From: JBLMZI01 sp050258755
Lineage (GTDB): Bacteria > Bacillota > Syntrophomonadia > Syntrophomonadales > DTU052
Assembly: GCA_050258755.1 (NCBI GenBank)
Contig: JBLMZI010000004.1
Location: forward strand, 372,001-436,000
Direction of reading: 5' to 3'
Length of the DNA: 64,000 nt
The position numbers and the translations under genes are program-made. Within the stretch, counting starts at the first letter, position 1; each line of letters starts with the position of its first letter. The notes under the pieces are model-generated. The model was not told where the DNA came from and did no database searches. It was given only the letters and a program-made list of their open reading frames with translations. This document shows positions 18,361 to 27,607 of the stretch, in pieces.

Positions 18361-19348
18361 TCTTTTCATCTCCTTCCTCGATGACTTTGACAATCTGGAC
18401 CGACATTCGATTGCTCGATATTCCCGGCCGTACCAAATACTTGGTCTGATGGCCGATGATGACTTCCAGATCGTCATTTATGCCGCGTTCGAGTGGAACA
18501 ACGTCGCCAACATTCAGTTCAAGCAAGTCCTTTACCGTAATCACCGTACGGCCCAAAACAACCCGCAGCGGAACGACGGTATCGCGGATCCGCTGCCGGA
18601 TGGCTTCAGTGCCAACCGGGCTGCGCTGTTTCATTGACGACGAATAGTAGTAATGCACGTTTAATTTATCGATCACCGGTTCCAGCACGAGAAATGGAAC
18701 ACAGATGTTTATAATTCCGAGGACTTCGCCCATTCTGGTTTCGAGCGAAACGATAACCACCATGTCACTGGGTGATACAATCTGCGTAAACTGCGGGTTA
18801 CTGTCGATTCGTTCCAAAATAGGTTCGATCTGCACAATCCCCGACCAGGGTTCTTCCAGATAAGTCAGCATTTTCTGGGCGATCCGCTCCATCACCGTTT
18901 CTTCAATCTCGGTGAGACCTCGGATTTTATCCGGTGGATAGCCAGGACCACCGAATAACCGGTCCAGCATGGCAAAGCCAAGATTTGGATTGATCTCAAA
19001 GATGGCATTGCCTTCCAGCGGTGGCAGTGAGAAAATGCAAAGCACGGTCGGGTTCGGAATCGAACGAATAAACTCATCGTACGTCAGCTGTTCGACCGAA
19101 AGCACGTCGATGGAAATATGTGCCCTCAGCTGTGCCGACAAATACGTCCCAAGCGCACGCGAATAGTTCTCGTAAATGACCTGCAGGGTGTGAATCTGGT
19201 CTTTCGAGAACTTGTTCGGCCTTCTGAAATCGTATACCCTGACTTTTTTCTTCTTTTGCTCTTCTTTCAGCTCTTCGGCGTTGACTTCGCCGCGGTTTAA
19301 AGCTGATAACAGGGCATCTATTTCATCTTGTGACAGTACTTCGCTCAC
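18353..19348 (-). CDS. fliM: Flagellar motor switch protein FliM
   Basis: FliM (331 residues) is the CheY-P receptor of the rotor C-ring. It begins with the CheY-binding peptide LSQDEIDALLSAL, followed by a linker, the middle domain (about 40-230, including the conserved DRLFGGPG) and a C-terminal SpoA/FliN-like domain (VPLRVVLGRTVITVKDLLEL). The GTG at 19348 follows GGGGGACCGTGC. Overlap with fliY suggests coupled translation of the two switch proteins. Confidence 0.97.
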   Translation of the reverse strand: MSEVLSQDEIDALLSALNRGEVNAEELKEEQKKKKVRVYDFRRPNKFSKDQIHTLQVIYENYSRALGTYLSAQLRAHISIDVLSVEQLTYDEFIRSIPNPTVLCIFSLPPLEGNAIFEINPNLGFAMLDRLFGGPGYPPDKIRGLTEIEETVMERIAQKMLTYLEEPWSGIVQIEPILERIDSNPQFTQIVSPSDMVVIVSLETRMGEVLGIINICVPFLVLEPVIDKLNVHYYYSSSMKQRSPVGTEAIRQRIRDTVVPLRVVLGRTVITVKDLLELNVGDVVPLERGINDDLEVIIGHQTKYLVRPGISSNRMSVQIVKVIEEGDEKNE

Positions 19349-19372
19349 GCACGGTCCCCCTATCCGCAGGGA

Positions 19373-19864
19373 TTACTGCACTATAAATACAGTGATATAT
19401 ACTTCCTTGACCTTTCCCTTTAAAGGTTTGTTAAGCTTTTTCTGGATTTCTTCCTTGAGTTTGTCAACCTGCTTGGGATCCTGCAGTTCCTCATAGCTCT
19501 GTTCACGCAGCACGCTGACGATGGAATCCTGCATAACGGTCAGGTACGGGGACTTGCCGCCGCCCTCACCGCCGCCCGATGCCTCCGGATCACTGATCGA
19601 AACCAAAACCTTCGTCTTCAGAAAATGCGGCGCTCCGTCCACGCTGGCGATGTTCACTGTAAACTCACCCACGTCGATCGGTTCTCCCATCTCCGTTTCC
19701 GACACCGTTTCCTCTTCTTTAGGCATCAACGGCGCCATGACGCTCTTTGCGATGAAATAGGAGCCAATCATGGCGGCCATCAGGATAACCAGCCCGACGA
19801 TGATAATCTTGAAGTCGAATCCCCCGCCATTTTTTGTTACTTCCTGTTTTACTTCCTCGGCCAC
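19373..19864 (-). CDS. fliL: Flagellar basal-body-associated protein FliL
   Basis: FliL (163 residues) is a single-span inner membrane protein near the stator that supports torque and stator stability. The membrane helix is at about residues 18-37 (FKIIIVGLVILMAAMIGSYF). An extracytoplasmic SPFH-like domain follows, with GEFTVNIASVDGAPHFLKTK as the typical segment. The GTG at 19864 follows GGGAGGATGACCA. It lies in the usual place between flbD and fliM. Confidence 0.95.
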   Translation of the reverse strand: MAEEVKQEVTKNGGGFDFKIIIVGLVILMAAMIGSYFIAKSVMAPLMPKEEETVSETEMGEPIDVGEFTVNIASVDGAPHFLKTKVLVSISDPEASGGGEGGGKSPYLTVMQDSIVSVLREQSYEELQDPKQVDKLKEEIQKKLNKPLKGKVKEVYITVFIVQ

Positions 19865-19885
19865 TGGTCATCCTCCCATCATGCG

Positions 19886-20080
19886 CTACTTTTTCAGATT
19901 GCTGCAGGTCAGCTTCCGGAAACGAATCACTTCCGACTTCAGGTATTCGGCCCGTTCACGAACGACAAATTTCTTACCGTTCGTCAGGGTGATTACCGTA
20001 TCGGGCGTTTCCTCCACAGTTTCGATTAATTCTAGGTTAATTATAATCTTTTCGCCATTCAAACGGGTGACTTGAATCAT
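19886..20080 (-). CDS. flbD: FlbD/SwrD family flagellar protein
   Basis: This 64-residue protein matches the FlbD family, known as SwrD in Bacillus, where it raises flagellar torque and is needed for swarming. It starts MIQVTRLNGEKIIINLELIE and includes the conserved ITLTNGKKFVVRE. The ATG at 20080 has a GGACGG upstream. A frame extension to 20170 has no ribosome site and is not typical. It is separated from flgE by a strong hairpin at 20225-20254. Confidence 0.93.
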   Translation of the reverse strand: MIQVTRLNGEKIIINLELIETVEETPDTVITLTNGKKFVVRERAEYLKSEVIRFRKLTCSNLKK

Positions 20081-20224
20081 GGTATTTCCGTCCTTAACAG
20101 TGCTAATTTCGGCATCTTTCCCCAATACTCCTCTATTTCGGACAATTTTTTTTCGGAAAAAAGCTGCCAAAAACTGCGGAACAACGCCGGTTCAGCATTC
20201 ACCGCCGGCTCGGTTTACATCACC

Positions 20225-20254
20225 GGGCCCGAAGGCGTTTTATCCTTCGGGCCC
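20225..20254. other. Strong inverted repeat between flgE and flbD
   Basis: A perfect 11-bp inverted repeat (GGGCCCGAAGG with its complement, 8-base loop) lies 10 bases after the flgE stop. There is no T-run on either side. It could be an mRNA processing or stabilising structure, or a partial attenuator that lowers expression of genes downstream of the hook gene. Confidence 0.75.
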
Positions 20255-20264
20255 TTCGTCACGT

Positions 20265-21692
20265 CTAGCGTTTCAGATTCACCAGTTCCTGCAGCATTTC
20301 ATCGGACGTTGTGATAATCCGGGAATTCGCCTGGAAGCCTCTTTGGGTCACGATCATTTCGGTGAATTCCTCAGAAAGGTCAACGTTGCTCATCTCAAGG
20401 CTGCCCGGAATCAATACCCCGGTGTCCTCATTGCCGGGTGCGCCGATTTTTGGGTCCCCGGAGTTGTTGGATTCCGTGTACAGACCGCCGCCGTTCTCGA
20501 TGAGACCAGCCGGATTCTGGAAGGTTGCCAGCGCGACCCGTCCCAGATTCTGGGTGATCCCATTTGAGAACGATCCGAGGATCGTTCCGCTCTGGTCGAT
20601 AGAGACCTGGCGCAGGCTGCCTTTGGTATACCCGTCCTGGGTGTCAGCATAGGCGGTATGGGTGGCGTTATGCTGGAAAACATTCTGAAAATCAAGTGAA
20701 ATCGTTTGATTTTCAAAGACGCCGGCTCCGACTCCGGCCGCCGTCCAGACGATGTTCAGGTCACGTTTCAAAACTGCCGGAGTCGCGGCAGCAATGGGAG
20801 GAAATGTGACATCCGCCAGTGCCGCCGGCAGCGTGTCCGAAGCAACCGGTGTGCCGGTCACTCCCGCGGCTGACGTAACCGTGTTCTGCAGATTTCCGAA
20901 CTGGTCGAACAGCAGCAGAAAGTCAGTTGAGCTGGCCACCGGGCATTGAGAACTCATGCTCGCCCGGACCTTCCAAACCGTGCCCGGAGTGGTTCCTCCG
21001 TCGGCGATATTATCGTCGGCAAACATTTTTTCAAACCTGAAATAAACGGTGTGGGCGTTTCCGAGGCTGTCGTAGATTTCCTTTGATGTGAGCGCCGGAA
21101 GATGATGCGTCGCATCCGCAAATGGAGCCGCCGTTGAGTCGCAGTTGCCCTGGAATGTGATGGCAGCCGTTTTCTTGGGATTGACCGTTTTATAGTCCGT
21201 AACATCAATGCCTTCCAGGGAACCCGTGGAATCGATGGCCCATTTGCCGGTCGCGTCGGTTTGCGCCATGTCCGCCTGCCATCCCATGACCTTGAGCCCA
21301 TTACCAGGGGTCAGATAATTGCCCAGTTTGTCAAAGTCGAAATTGCCGGCGCGGGTATAGAACTTTTGACCGCCCGACTGAAGAACAAAATAACCGTTGC
21401 CGTCAATGGACAGGTCGGTGTTTTTCCCGGTGGTCTGGGTGCTGCCGCCCGTGGGGATCACGTCGACACTGGCCAGCGTGACGCCGAGACCAATGGCCTG
21501 TGGGTTGGTGCCACCGCGTTCGGTGGTCGGTGCCGATCCGCCGCGGATGTTCTGATAGAGTGCGTCTTTGAACATGACGCGGCTCTTTTTAAAGCCTACG
21601 GTGTTGACATTGGCAATGTTGTTGCCGACAACGTCCATCTTCATTTGGTGATTCCTCAAACCGGAAACACCTGAGTACATAGAACGCATCAT
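20265..21692 (-). CDS. flgE: Flagellar hook protein FlgE
   Basis: FlgE (475 residues) forms the hook that joins motor and filament. The N-terminal rod-like motif is MRSMYSGVSGLRNHQMKMDVVGNNIANVNT-like, and the C-terminus has the matching EFTEMIVTQRGFQANSRIITTSDEMLQELVNLKR-type helix, here around 440-475. The middle is Ala/Thr-rich and probably surface-exposed. The gene lies directly after flgD and the TIGR02530 gene. The ATG at 21692 has AGGGAGG upstream. Confidence 0.97.
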   Translation of the reverse strand: MMRSMYSGVSGLRNHQMKMDVVGNNIANVNTVGFKKSRVMFKDALYQNIRGGSAPTTERGGTNPQAIGLGVTLASVDVIPTGGSTQTTGKNTDLSIDGNGYFVLQSGGQKFYTRAGNFDFDKLGNYLTPGNGLKVMGWQADMAQTDATGKWAIDSTGSLEGIDVTDYKTVNPKKTAAITFQGNCDSTAAPFADATHHLPALTSKEIYDSLGNAHTVYFRFEKMFADDNIADGGTTPGTVWKVRASMSSQCPVASSTDFLLLFDQFGNLQNTVTSAAGVTGTPVASDTLPAALADVTFPPIAAATPAVLKRDLNIVWTAAGVGAGVFENQTISLDFQNVFQHNATHTAYADTQDGYTKGSLRQVSIDQSGTILGSFSNGITQNLGRVALATFQNPAGLIENGGGLYTESNNSGDPKIGAPGNEDTGVLIPGSLEMSNVDLSEEFTEMIVTQRGFQANSRIITTSDEMLQELVNLKR

Positions 21693-21770
21693 ATGCGTCT
21701 GACCTCCCTTCTGAGTCGTGCGCTTCCGTCAGTCCGCGCATCCAGGGCCTCCTGCCGCGAGGTCCGGCCC

Positions 21771-22151
21771 TTAAACCACTACTGCACTGTCAATATTGGT
21801 GAATACATTCTCTTTGATACTGTCTCCGTCGACTGCCGTGATGACCGTATTGTTTTTGATACTAACGACGAGTGCCAGGTCTTTCATCAAGATCAGGCTT
21901 TCCCGCGAACCTTTTTCACGGGCTTTCGCTACGGCGCTCTGCAACTGCTCCATTTCCTGGGGGCCAAGTTCGATATTCCGCGATTTCAGCCGCTGCTGGG
22001 CATGATTCGAAAACTTGACCGCTCCCATTTTATCGGACAGAATCTGATCAAACGCCGACTGCCCGGATTTCTGGGAAACCTGGGGTTTTGGAGTCTCCTG
22101 CTTGGGCCCGATTGGCCGTATCGGTTCGGGAATGTAGATCTTGTTGTTCAT
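21771..22151 (-). CDS. TIGR02530-type flagellar operon protein
   Basis: A 126-residue soluble protein fits the conserved flagellar-operon family found between flgD and flgE in many Bacillota. The diagnostic core is about residues 45-115: FSNHAQQRLKSRNIELGP, then a segment ending DLALVVSIKNNTVITAVDG. An N-terminal Pro/Lys-rich part is variable. Function is not established, but hook assembly is suggested by position. Its ATG overlaps the flgD stop by one base. Confidence 0.88.
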   Translation of the reverse strand: MNNKIYIPEPIRPIGPKQETPKPQVSQKSGQSAFDQILSDKMGAVKFSNHAQQRLKSRNIELGPQEMEQLQSAVAKAREKGSRESLILMKDLALVVSIKNNTVITAVDGDSIKENVFTNIDSAVVV

Positions 22152-22648
22152 TACGCACCCTCCGTCGAAACGTTGGATACTGCCGGAATTCGGATTTCAG
22201 TAATGTCAGAAACGCTGACCTTTTTCCCGCCGATCATCAGGGACGGAACACCGCTTTCCATTTTCACAGAATCCACCACGCCGGTCAGGCTCTGATCACC
22301 AGACTTGTAGTTGACCTGCATCCCAATCAGCACTACAGCCTGCTGCATCGCACCGCTTTGAACAATGCTTTCCTTAAGCGTGCTCGCCAATGCCGAAAAA
22401 CCAGTATTCAGGTTCTGCATCTGCTCCAAAGAACTGAAGCTCGACATCTGTGCAATGAACTCACGGTCCTTCATGGGCTCCAGCGGATCCTGATACTTCA
22501 GTTCAGCAACCAACAGCTTCAAGAAATCATCTTTCCCAAGCGCGCCTTTTTCGTTCAAAGTGGAAGAAGACGATGAAGTACTTTTCTGTTGGGTGCTTGT
22601 GGTCGTATACGAGGTATACGGCGAGGTATTATTGTTCACTTCTGCCAA
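22151..22648 (-). CDS. flgD: Flagellar hook capping protein FlgD
   Basis: FlgD (165 residues) is the scaffold needed for hook polymerisation. The conserved N-terminal part contains LGKDDFLKLLVAELKYQDPLEPM followed by FIAQMSSFSSLEQMQNLN. The C-terminal half is short compared with enterobacterial FlgD, as usual in Bacillota. I chose the TTG at 22648 because AGGAGG lies eight bases upstream. The in-frame GTG at 22657 would overlap the ribosome site. Confidence 0.95.
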   Translation of the reverse strand: MAEVNNNTSPYTSYTTTSTQQKSTSSSSSTLNEKGALGKDDFLKLLVAELKYQDPLEPMKDREFIAQMSSFSSLEQMQNLNTGFSALASTLKESIVQSGAMQQAVVLIGMQVNYKSGDQSLTGVVDSVKMESGVPSLMIGGKKVSVSDITEIRIPAVSNVSTEGA

Positions 22649-22660
22649 CGAAATCACCTC

Positions 22661-24361
22661 CTAGGCCAGGTAGTTGACCGAACCGTCATTCGGGTTGGTC
22701 TGATTGAAGATCGGTTCCATGACCGGTTCTTCGCTCATGTACTCCTGGTACTCGCTGCCGGAAACATATCCCGGATTGAAATTGTTGCGGTCCTGAGAGC
22801 TCTGGTACTGACTCGACTGCTGAAATTGTTGGAATTGCTGCGAAAGATCCGAGCCGCCCAGATCCACATTGACTTCGGTTCGCTCGAGCCGGATTCCGGA
22901 ATTGTCCAGTGCGGTCTTCAACTGGAACATCTGGCTTTCCAGCATCTGTTTAACCTGCTGGTTGTCCGTACTGAACTTCGCGGTCAACACCCCGTCCTGA
23001 ACGACCAGGGAAATCTGCACTTTGCCAAGGAAATCAGGTTTCAAGTCAATCGTAACCGTTGATCGGTTCCCCTTGGTCATGACTTCAGCCTTGTCAACGA
23101 TCTGCCGGATTATTTCTCGTGCATCCGGTTTCACGGCCAACGGTTGGGGCTGCTCCATTCCCTGGGGAGCTGTCACGCGCACAATCTGTTCGGCGCGCGG
23201 CTGGACCTGGATTTGATTGACCGGATCGCTGTCCTGTTTGACCGTGCCTTTCACCTGTTCTTTGGTTTCGGCGCGCTGTAACCCGTTTTTCAGCGATTCG
23301 AAATCGATGATCTTCTTAACATCCTGTTCTTTCGGTTTGACTTCCATGTTTTCCGGTTGCTGTGCATCCTGGTTCTGCTGCTGTGCGGCCGCTTCCTGCT
23401 GTTCGCGTTTCCCGGATCCTTTGGTCTGATCAGAATTCACGATCAGCGTAGGGCCTTGATCAGTCTTCGCATCAACGTTTTTCGCTTCCGTCTCGGTCTT
23501 CACGGTTTTGCTATCCGGTTTTTCCTTGGATTCGGCCGTGATCACCGGGACCTGGGCTCCATTTGCGCTTTCCGGTTTCGGCTGTTCGGCCACCTTCGGA
23601 TCTGGCAGCTTTTCTGGGCTTGCTTCGGTCTGCGGCTGCACGCCCTGGGTTTCCTGCTGCTGAATCGCCGGCTTTTGCGCCTGCGGTTGGGCAGCTGTGC
23701 CATTCCCGGCGGTCTGGCTGGTTTCCGATTCAACCGGAGCTTGAATGACAATAGCGGTCTGGTTCGAAGGTGCTGCTGTTTCTGCCGTCTGGGCTATCTT
23801 TCCAGCCGCTTCCATGATCGGTTGGGCGGCAATCCCGGAAATCGCTTTCACTTCCGTGTTGACTGCTTGCGCGGGCTGTTCGGTTCCTGGATCGATGATC
23901 TGAACCGTTTGCGACTGAATCGTAAGAATCGCGGCTACCGCCGGATCCATTTGAGCGTCGCTCGGCGCGCTGTCGGCAGCGGGATTGTCATCCGTTTTTA
24001 CCGTATCATCCTGATTCACAGGAATCGTTCCTTCATCCTGTGCGGCGCGTCCATCCGTGTCGTTGGCCATTCTGGCCTCGGAATCCCGGCTTTCCGCCTT
24101 TTCCTGCTTTGGCGGATTTTGTTGGGGTTCCACCGGTTTTTCCCGGATACGATCCACCGGTGCGGGTGCGTCCTTGTTCACTTTTTCCAATTGCGCATCC
24201 TGCGGTTTTTCCCCACTCCGGCAGGCCTTATCCAGAAGGTTCTCGAAGGAATCACCCTTGGTGCCCGTTCGCGTCCTGCTGGGCTGACGAACCATGGTCT
24301 GGCTCGCCGTACTCGTCAGGGAGAGTACCTGACTCGCACTCGCTAATATGCCTGCCTGCAC
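22661..24361 (-). CDS. fliK: Flagellar hook-length control protein FliK
   Basis: FliK (566 residues) measures hook length and triggers the FlhB specificity switch. The N-terminal 400 residues are low complexity, rich in Gln, Pro, Ala and Glu. The conserved C-terminal domain lies at about 430-510 and includes STVTIDLKPDFLGKVQISLV followed by LTAKFSTDNQQVKQMLESQM. The C-terminal tail is Gln/Ser rich. The GTG at 24361 has AAAGGAGGTGAG just upstream. Identification rests on the C-terminal domain and the position before flgD. Confidence 0.93.
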   Translation of the reverse strand: MQAGILASASQVLSLTSTASQTMVRQPSRTRTGTKGDSFENLLDKACRSGEKPQDAQLEKVNKDAPAPVDRIREKPVEPQQNPPKQEKAESRDSEARMANDTDGRAAQDEGTIPVNQDDTVKTDDNPAADSAPSDAQMDPAVAAILTIQSQTVQIIDPGTEQPAQAVNTEVKAISGIAAQPIMEAAGKIAQTAETAAPSNQTAIVIQAPVESETSQTAGNGTAAQPQAQKPAIQQQETQGVQPQTEASPEKLPDPKVAEQPKPESANGAQVPVITAESKEKPDSKTVKTETEAKNVDAKTDQGPTLIVNSDQTKGSGKREQQEAAAQQQNQDAQQPENMEVKPKEQDVKKIIDFESLKNGLQRAETKEQVKGTVKQDSDPVNQIQVQPRAEQIVRVTAPQGMEQPQPLAVKPDAREIIRQIVDKAEVMTKGNRSTVTIDLKPDFLGKVQISLVVQDGVLTAKFSTDNQQVKQMLESQMFQLKTALDNSGIRLERTEVNVDLGGSDLSQQFQQFQQSSQYQSSQDRNNFNPGYVSGSEYQEYMSEEPVMEPIFNQTNPNDGSVNYLA

Positions 24362-24377
24362 TCTGTCTCACCTCCTT

Positions 24378-24950
24378 TCATTGAATCATTTTACGCGTAA
24401 TGACTGCCGCACGCTGCGGTTCCATCACCCCAAGGATGCTGGAAGCCGTATCCGCCGGCAGGTTTTGAAGGATTCCAATAACGGTTTCATCGTCTAATTC
24501 CGCCATGATTTTGGCGGCCTTATTTTTGTCCATGCTGTTGTAGTACTGCGCCATTTTGGCATAGCCCATTTTCTGCCCGTTTGCCTGGTCCACTTCCTGA
24601 TTCTTTGCATTCAGGGCTTCTTTGATCTGAGTAAGTTCGTTTTTCAGCCGGTCTCTTTCACCCGTCAGTTTATCCATCTCGTCCTGGTCCCGCGCGATTC
24701 GTTTTTCCTGCTGCGCGATCCGGCTGTTCAACGTTTTTATCAACTGCGCCTGCGGATCAACCGTCGGCTCTTTCTTTCGGGTGTATTCGGAAATATCCAC
24801 CTTCGGCTTGCTTGGAAAGTATTTCCCGACGGTTTTGTTCTTTTTTAAAAATCCCGGGGCCGGAATGATGCCAAGGAGCAATCCGGCTACGCCGGCGGCA
24901 ATGCCAGAGATCAACAAAAAAATCAGGAGATAAATCAAAAACTTTTTCAT
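24378..24950 (-). CDS. MotE/YlxF-like protein with MgtE N-domain
   Basis: The 190-residue protein has an N-terminal membrane helix (LIYLLIFLLISGIAAGVAGLLL), a coiled coil at about 70-125, and a C-terminal MgtE intracellular N-domain-like part (AKIMAELDDETVIGILQNLPADTASSILGVM). This layout is that of MotE, a chaperone of stator proteins in some bacteria, and of YlxF, encoded between fliJ and fliK in Bacillus. It lies between those two genes here. The ATG at 24950 overlaps the fliJ stop. Confidence 0.88.
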   Translation of the reverse strand: MKKFLIYLLIFLLISGIAAGVAGLLLGIIPAPGFLKKNKTVGKYFPSKPKVDISEYTRKKEPTVDPQAQLIKTLNSRIAQQEKRIARDQDEMDKLTGERDRLKNELTQIKEALNAKNQEVDQANGQKMGYAKMAQYYNSMDKNKAAKIMAELDDETVIGILQNLPADTASSILGVMEPQRAAVITRKMIQ

Positions 24951-25402
24951 TCGCTTCCCCCGCGCTCCGCTCTCCAAAACCGGCTCAAGGCCACTTCATC
25001 GATCAGAGTCTGCTCAGCCCGGTTCACTTCTCTTAAATATTCCTGGAATTCCCGTTCGTACAGCTTTTCCAGAGCCTTTCTCTCTTTGGCTAATTCCAGA
25101 TATTGGAATCTTGCAATTTCAAGAATCTGCTCCGCTTCTTCAACCACTCTATATTGATTGTCGATTTGTTCGCGCATAAACTTTACATAATCCTTGGTGA
25201 TAATGAACGAATCGACATGGATGCCTCCGCGCTTTCCGCGCAGCGAATCATACACCGCTTCGAGATGGGCTTCCAACCGCTGTAATTCAGCCATTTCGCG
25301 GTCATAGGCAGCCTGCTTCTCAACCAGTTCAACCCGGGCCAGCTCTTCCTGCTGAAGCGTGATATCCAATTTTGTCTGGAGTCGGAATTCAAAGGCTCGC
25401 AT
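24947..25402 (-). CDS. fliJ: Flagellar export chaperone FliJ
   Basis: FliJ (151 residues) is the coiled-coil rotor-like subunit of the export ATPase complex. Nearly the whole sequence is an antiparallel coiled coil, starting FEFRLQTKLDITLQQEELAR, which is typical of the family (phenylalanine-rich start, then long Glu/Arg/Lys helices). It directly follows fliI. Sequence conservation in this family is low, so the call rests on size, coiled coil and position. Confidence 0.92.
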   Translation of the reverse strand: MRAFEFRLQTKLDITLQQEELARVELVEKQAAYDREMAELQRLEAHLEAVYDSLRGKRGGIHVDSFIITKDYVKFMREQIDNQYRVVEEAEQILEIARFQYLELAKERKALEKLYEREFQEYLREVNRAEQTLIDEVALSRFWRAERGGSE

Positions 25403-25416
25403 GATGAATCACCCGG

Positions 25417-26754
25417 CTAATTGGTGGCATGTTTCAATTGGTCCAGCACATCGTCAAACGTCAGCCGTTCGAAAACGCCCTGAGAGACGAATTCGTTCAG
25501 CCGGTCGATATAGCGGATGGCTTCGTCGATTTTGTGGTTGGAACCATGTTTGTAGGCCCCAATGTCGATGAGGTCCTTGGCGTCCTCGTGAACGGCCGCC
25601 AGGGCGCGGAAGCGGTTTGCCATATTCTGGTGTTCTCCGGAGGCGACTTCGATCATCAGACGGCTGACGCTTTGCAGCACATCGATGGCCGGGTACCGGT
25701 TCAAGGCGGCGAGATCACGGCTTAAAACAACATGTCCGTCCACGATCCCACGCACCGCGTCGGTAATCGGCTCGTTCATATCGTCCCCTTCGACCAGGAC
25801 CGTGTACAGGCCGGTAATACTCCCTTTGTCAGAGGTGCCGGCCCGCTCCAACAGCTTCGGCAGCAGCGCGAAAACCGATGGTGTAAAGCCGCGTGTGGCC
25901 GGAGGCTCGCCGATCGCCAGGCCAACTTCACGCTGGGCCAGGGCAAAACGGGTGACCGAGTCCATCAAAAGCAGGACGTCGAGTCCTTTATCTCTGAAGA
26001 ACTCAGCAATCGAGGTGGCAACAAAGGCGCCTTTAATTCGAGCCAACGCCGGTTGGTCCGATGTCGCGACCACCACAACCGAACGCTGCAGCCCTTCCTC
26101 CCCAAGGTCCCGCTCAAGAAATTCGCGAACCTCACGGCCGCGCTCACCGATGAGCGCGATCACATTGACATCCGCGGACGTGTTGCGCGCAATCATGCCC
26201 AGCAGAGTGCTTTTCCCCACGCCGCTGCCAGCAAAAATACCAAGCCGTTGGCCTTTCCCCAGGGTAATCAATCCGTCGATGGCTTTGATGCCAACCGAAA
26301 GAACATCCGTGATACGCCTGCGTGAGAGGGGATTCGGCGGGGAACTCATGACCGGATAATGGTCTTCAACCTGCAAGGGGCCCATGCCGTCCATGGGTTG
26401 GCCCAGTCCGTTCAGCACCCGGCCGATCAAACTCTCGCCAACCTGGACCGTTAGGCGCCGGCCGGTGGAAATGATTTCACTTCCCGGTCCGACCCCTTCA
26501 AGTTCCCCCAGAGGCATCAGCAGGGTTTTGTGGCCGCGAAACCCGACCACTTCGCCCAGGATTTCGGTATGCGGTACCCGATTGGTCCGGATCCGGCATA
26601 ACTCACCCAGACTGACCCGGGGGCCATTCGATTCAATGGTCAGGCCAACCACCTGCGAAATCCGACCCTTTTGGGTCCAGGTGCTGGTCAGTTCGACCGC
26701 GTTCAGATACTTTTCGACAGGAATCGGTCCCGATTTGGGATTGATTTTACTCAT
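25417..26754 (-). CDS. fliI: Flagellar export ATPase FliI
   Basis: FliI (445 residues) is the F1-like ATPase that energises substrate loading in flagellar export. Walker A is GIFAGSGVGKSTLLGMIAR, and the conserved ERGREVREFLERDL and LLLMDSVTRFALAQREVGL segments are present. The region GEPPATRGFTPSVFALLPKL is a family hallmark. Its ATG lies eight bases inside the end of fliH. Confidence 0.98.
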   Translation of the reverse strand: MSKINPKSGPIPVEKYLNAVELTSTWTQKGRISQVVGLTIESNGPRVSLGELCRIRTNRVPHTEILGEVVGFRGHKTLLMPLGELEGVGPGSEIISTGRRLTVQVGESLIGRVLNGLGQPMDGMGPLQVEDHYPVMSSPPNPLSRRRITDVLSVGIKAIDGLITLGKGQRLGIFAGSGVGKSTLLGMIARNTSADVNVIALIGERGREVREFLERDLGEEGLQRSVVVVATSDQPALARIKGAFVATSIAEFFRDKGLDVLLLMDSVTRFALAQREVGLAIGEPPATRGFTPSVFALLPKLLERAGTSDKGSITGLYTVLVEGDDMNEPITDAVRGIVDGHVVLSRDLAALNRYPAIDVLQSVSRLMIEVASGEHQNMANRFRALAAVHEDAKDLIDIGAYKHGSNHKIDEAIRYIDRLNEFVSQGVFERLTFDDVLDQLKHATN

Positions 26755-27607
26755 GACGACCCACTTCCATTAAAGCGTTTTCCACATTGGCAATGCGGGT
26801 TTCAATCTGAGCGTCGATAATCCCGGTGTCACTTTCGGCAATACATCCGCCCGGCGTGATCCGATCATCCGGCTGAAGCGTGATCGAAGCCGTTCCCTGG
26901 CCCGGTTTAGCGAGTTGGTCCTTCACGGCGGCCAGCCGTTCAAAGTCCTCAGTGTTCACCAGAACCTTGATCGACTCCGAATCGCTCATCACATCCACAA
27001 TATTGCGGACCAGATCGATGATGATCTGGTGATTTTCAGACAGTTCGCGTTCAATCACTTTCCGGGCTATCGCCATGGAAAGACTGACAAAGACGTCTTC
27101 ACAGGAAGCCAGGATCGCCATCCGTTCCTGTAAAGCCGACTGAACCAACTGCTCGCTTTCCTCAATCCCGCGGATTCGCTCGCTCTCCATCTCCTCCCGG
27201 ATTTGACGGTTTCCTTCCTCGTACCCGTCCCGGGCGGCGGTTTCTCGAATGCCGGCCGCCTCTTCCTCCGCGGTCTGCTTAATGACCAAAGCCTCTTCCC
27301 GGGCGTCGGAAATCAAAGCGGCCGCTTCCGAGCGGGCTTTTTCGAGAATTTCCACCACCATCTGTTCGGTCTCGCGGATGATATTGTCCGCTTCTTCCTG
27401 GACCGCTACCAGCGTTAATGGGGGTTCCTCTACCACTTCATCTGCGGCCGATTCCTCGTCATATGGTTCGTGCTCGCCGGTTTCATCTGGAAAGCCGGAT
27501 TCGGAGAATTCAAGATCTTCTTCCAGTTCCGAAACCGGAACCACCCGCGATTCGATCGTAACGGGATGACCAAAGATCAAATCACGAGATTTTATGATCT
27601 TAGACAA
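26747..27607 (-). CDS. fliH: Flagellar export ATPase regulator FliH
   Basis: FliH (286 residues) binds and restrains FliI and links it to the C-ring. The N-terminal acidic region is followed by a long Glu/Ala-rich coiled coil (about 85-170) and a C-terminal V-type-ATPase-E-like domain. I chose the TTG at 27607, giving M-SKIIKSRDLIFG, the typical FliH start, with GGAGG about 11 bases upstream. The ATG at 27616 is an alternative but sits only two bases after GGAGG. It overlaps the end of fliG by 8 bases. Confidence 0.93.
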   Translation of the reverse strand: MSKIIKSRDLIFGHPVTIESRVVPVSELEEDLEFSESGFPDETGEHEPYDEESAADEVVEEPPLTLVAVQEEADNIIRETEQMVVEILEKARSEAAALISDAREEALVIKQTAEEEAAGIRETAARDGYEEGNRQIREEMESERIRGIEESEQLVQSALQERMAILASCEDVFVSLSMAIARKVIERELSENHQIIIDLVRNIVDVMSDSESIKVLVNTEDFERLAAVKDQLAKPGQGTASITLQPDDRITPGGCIAESDTGIIDAQIETRIANVENALMEVGRHE

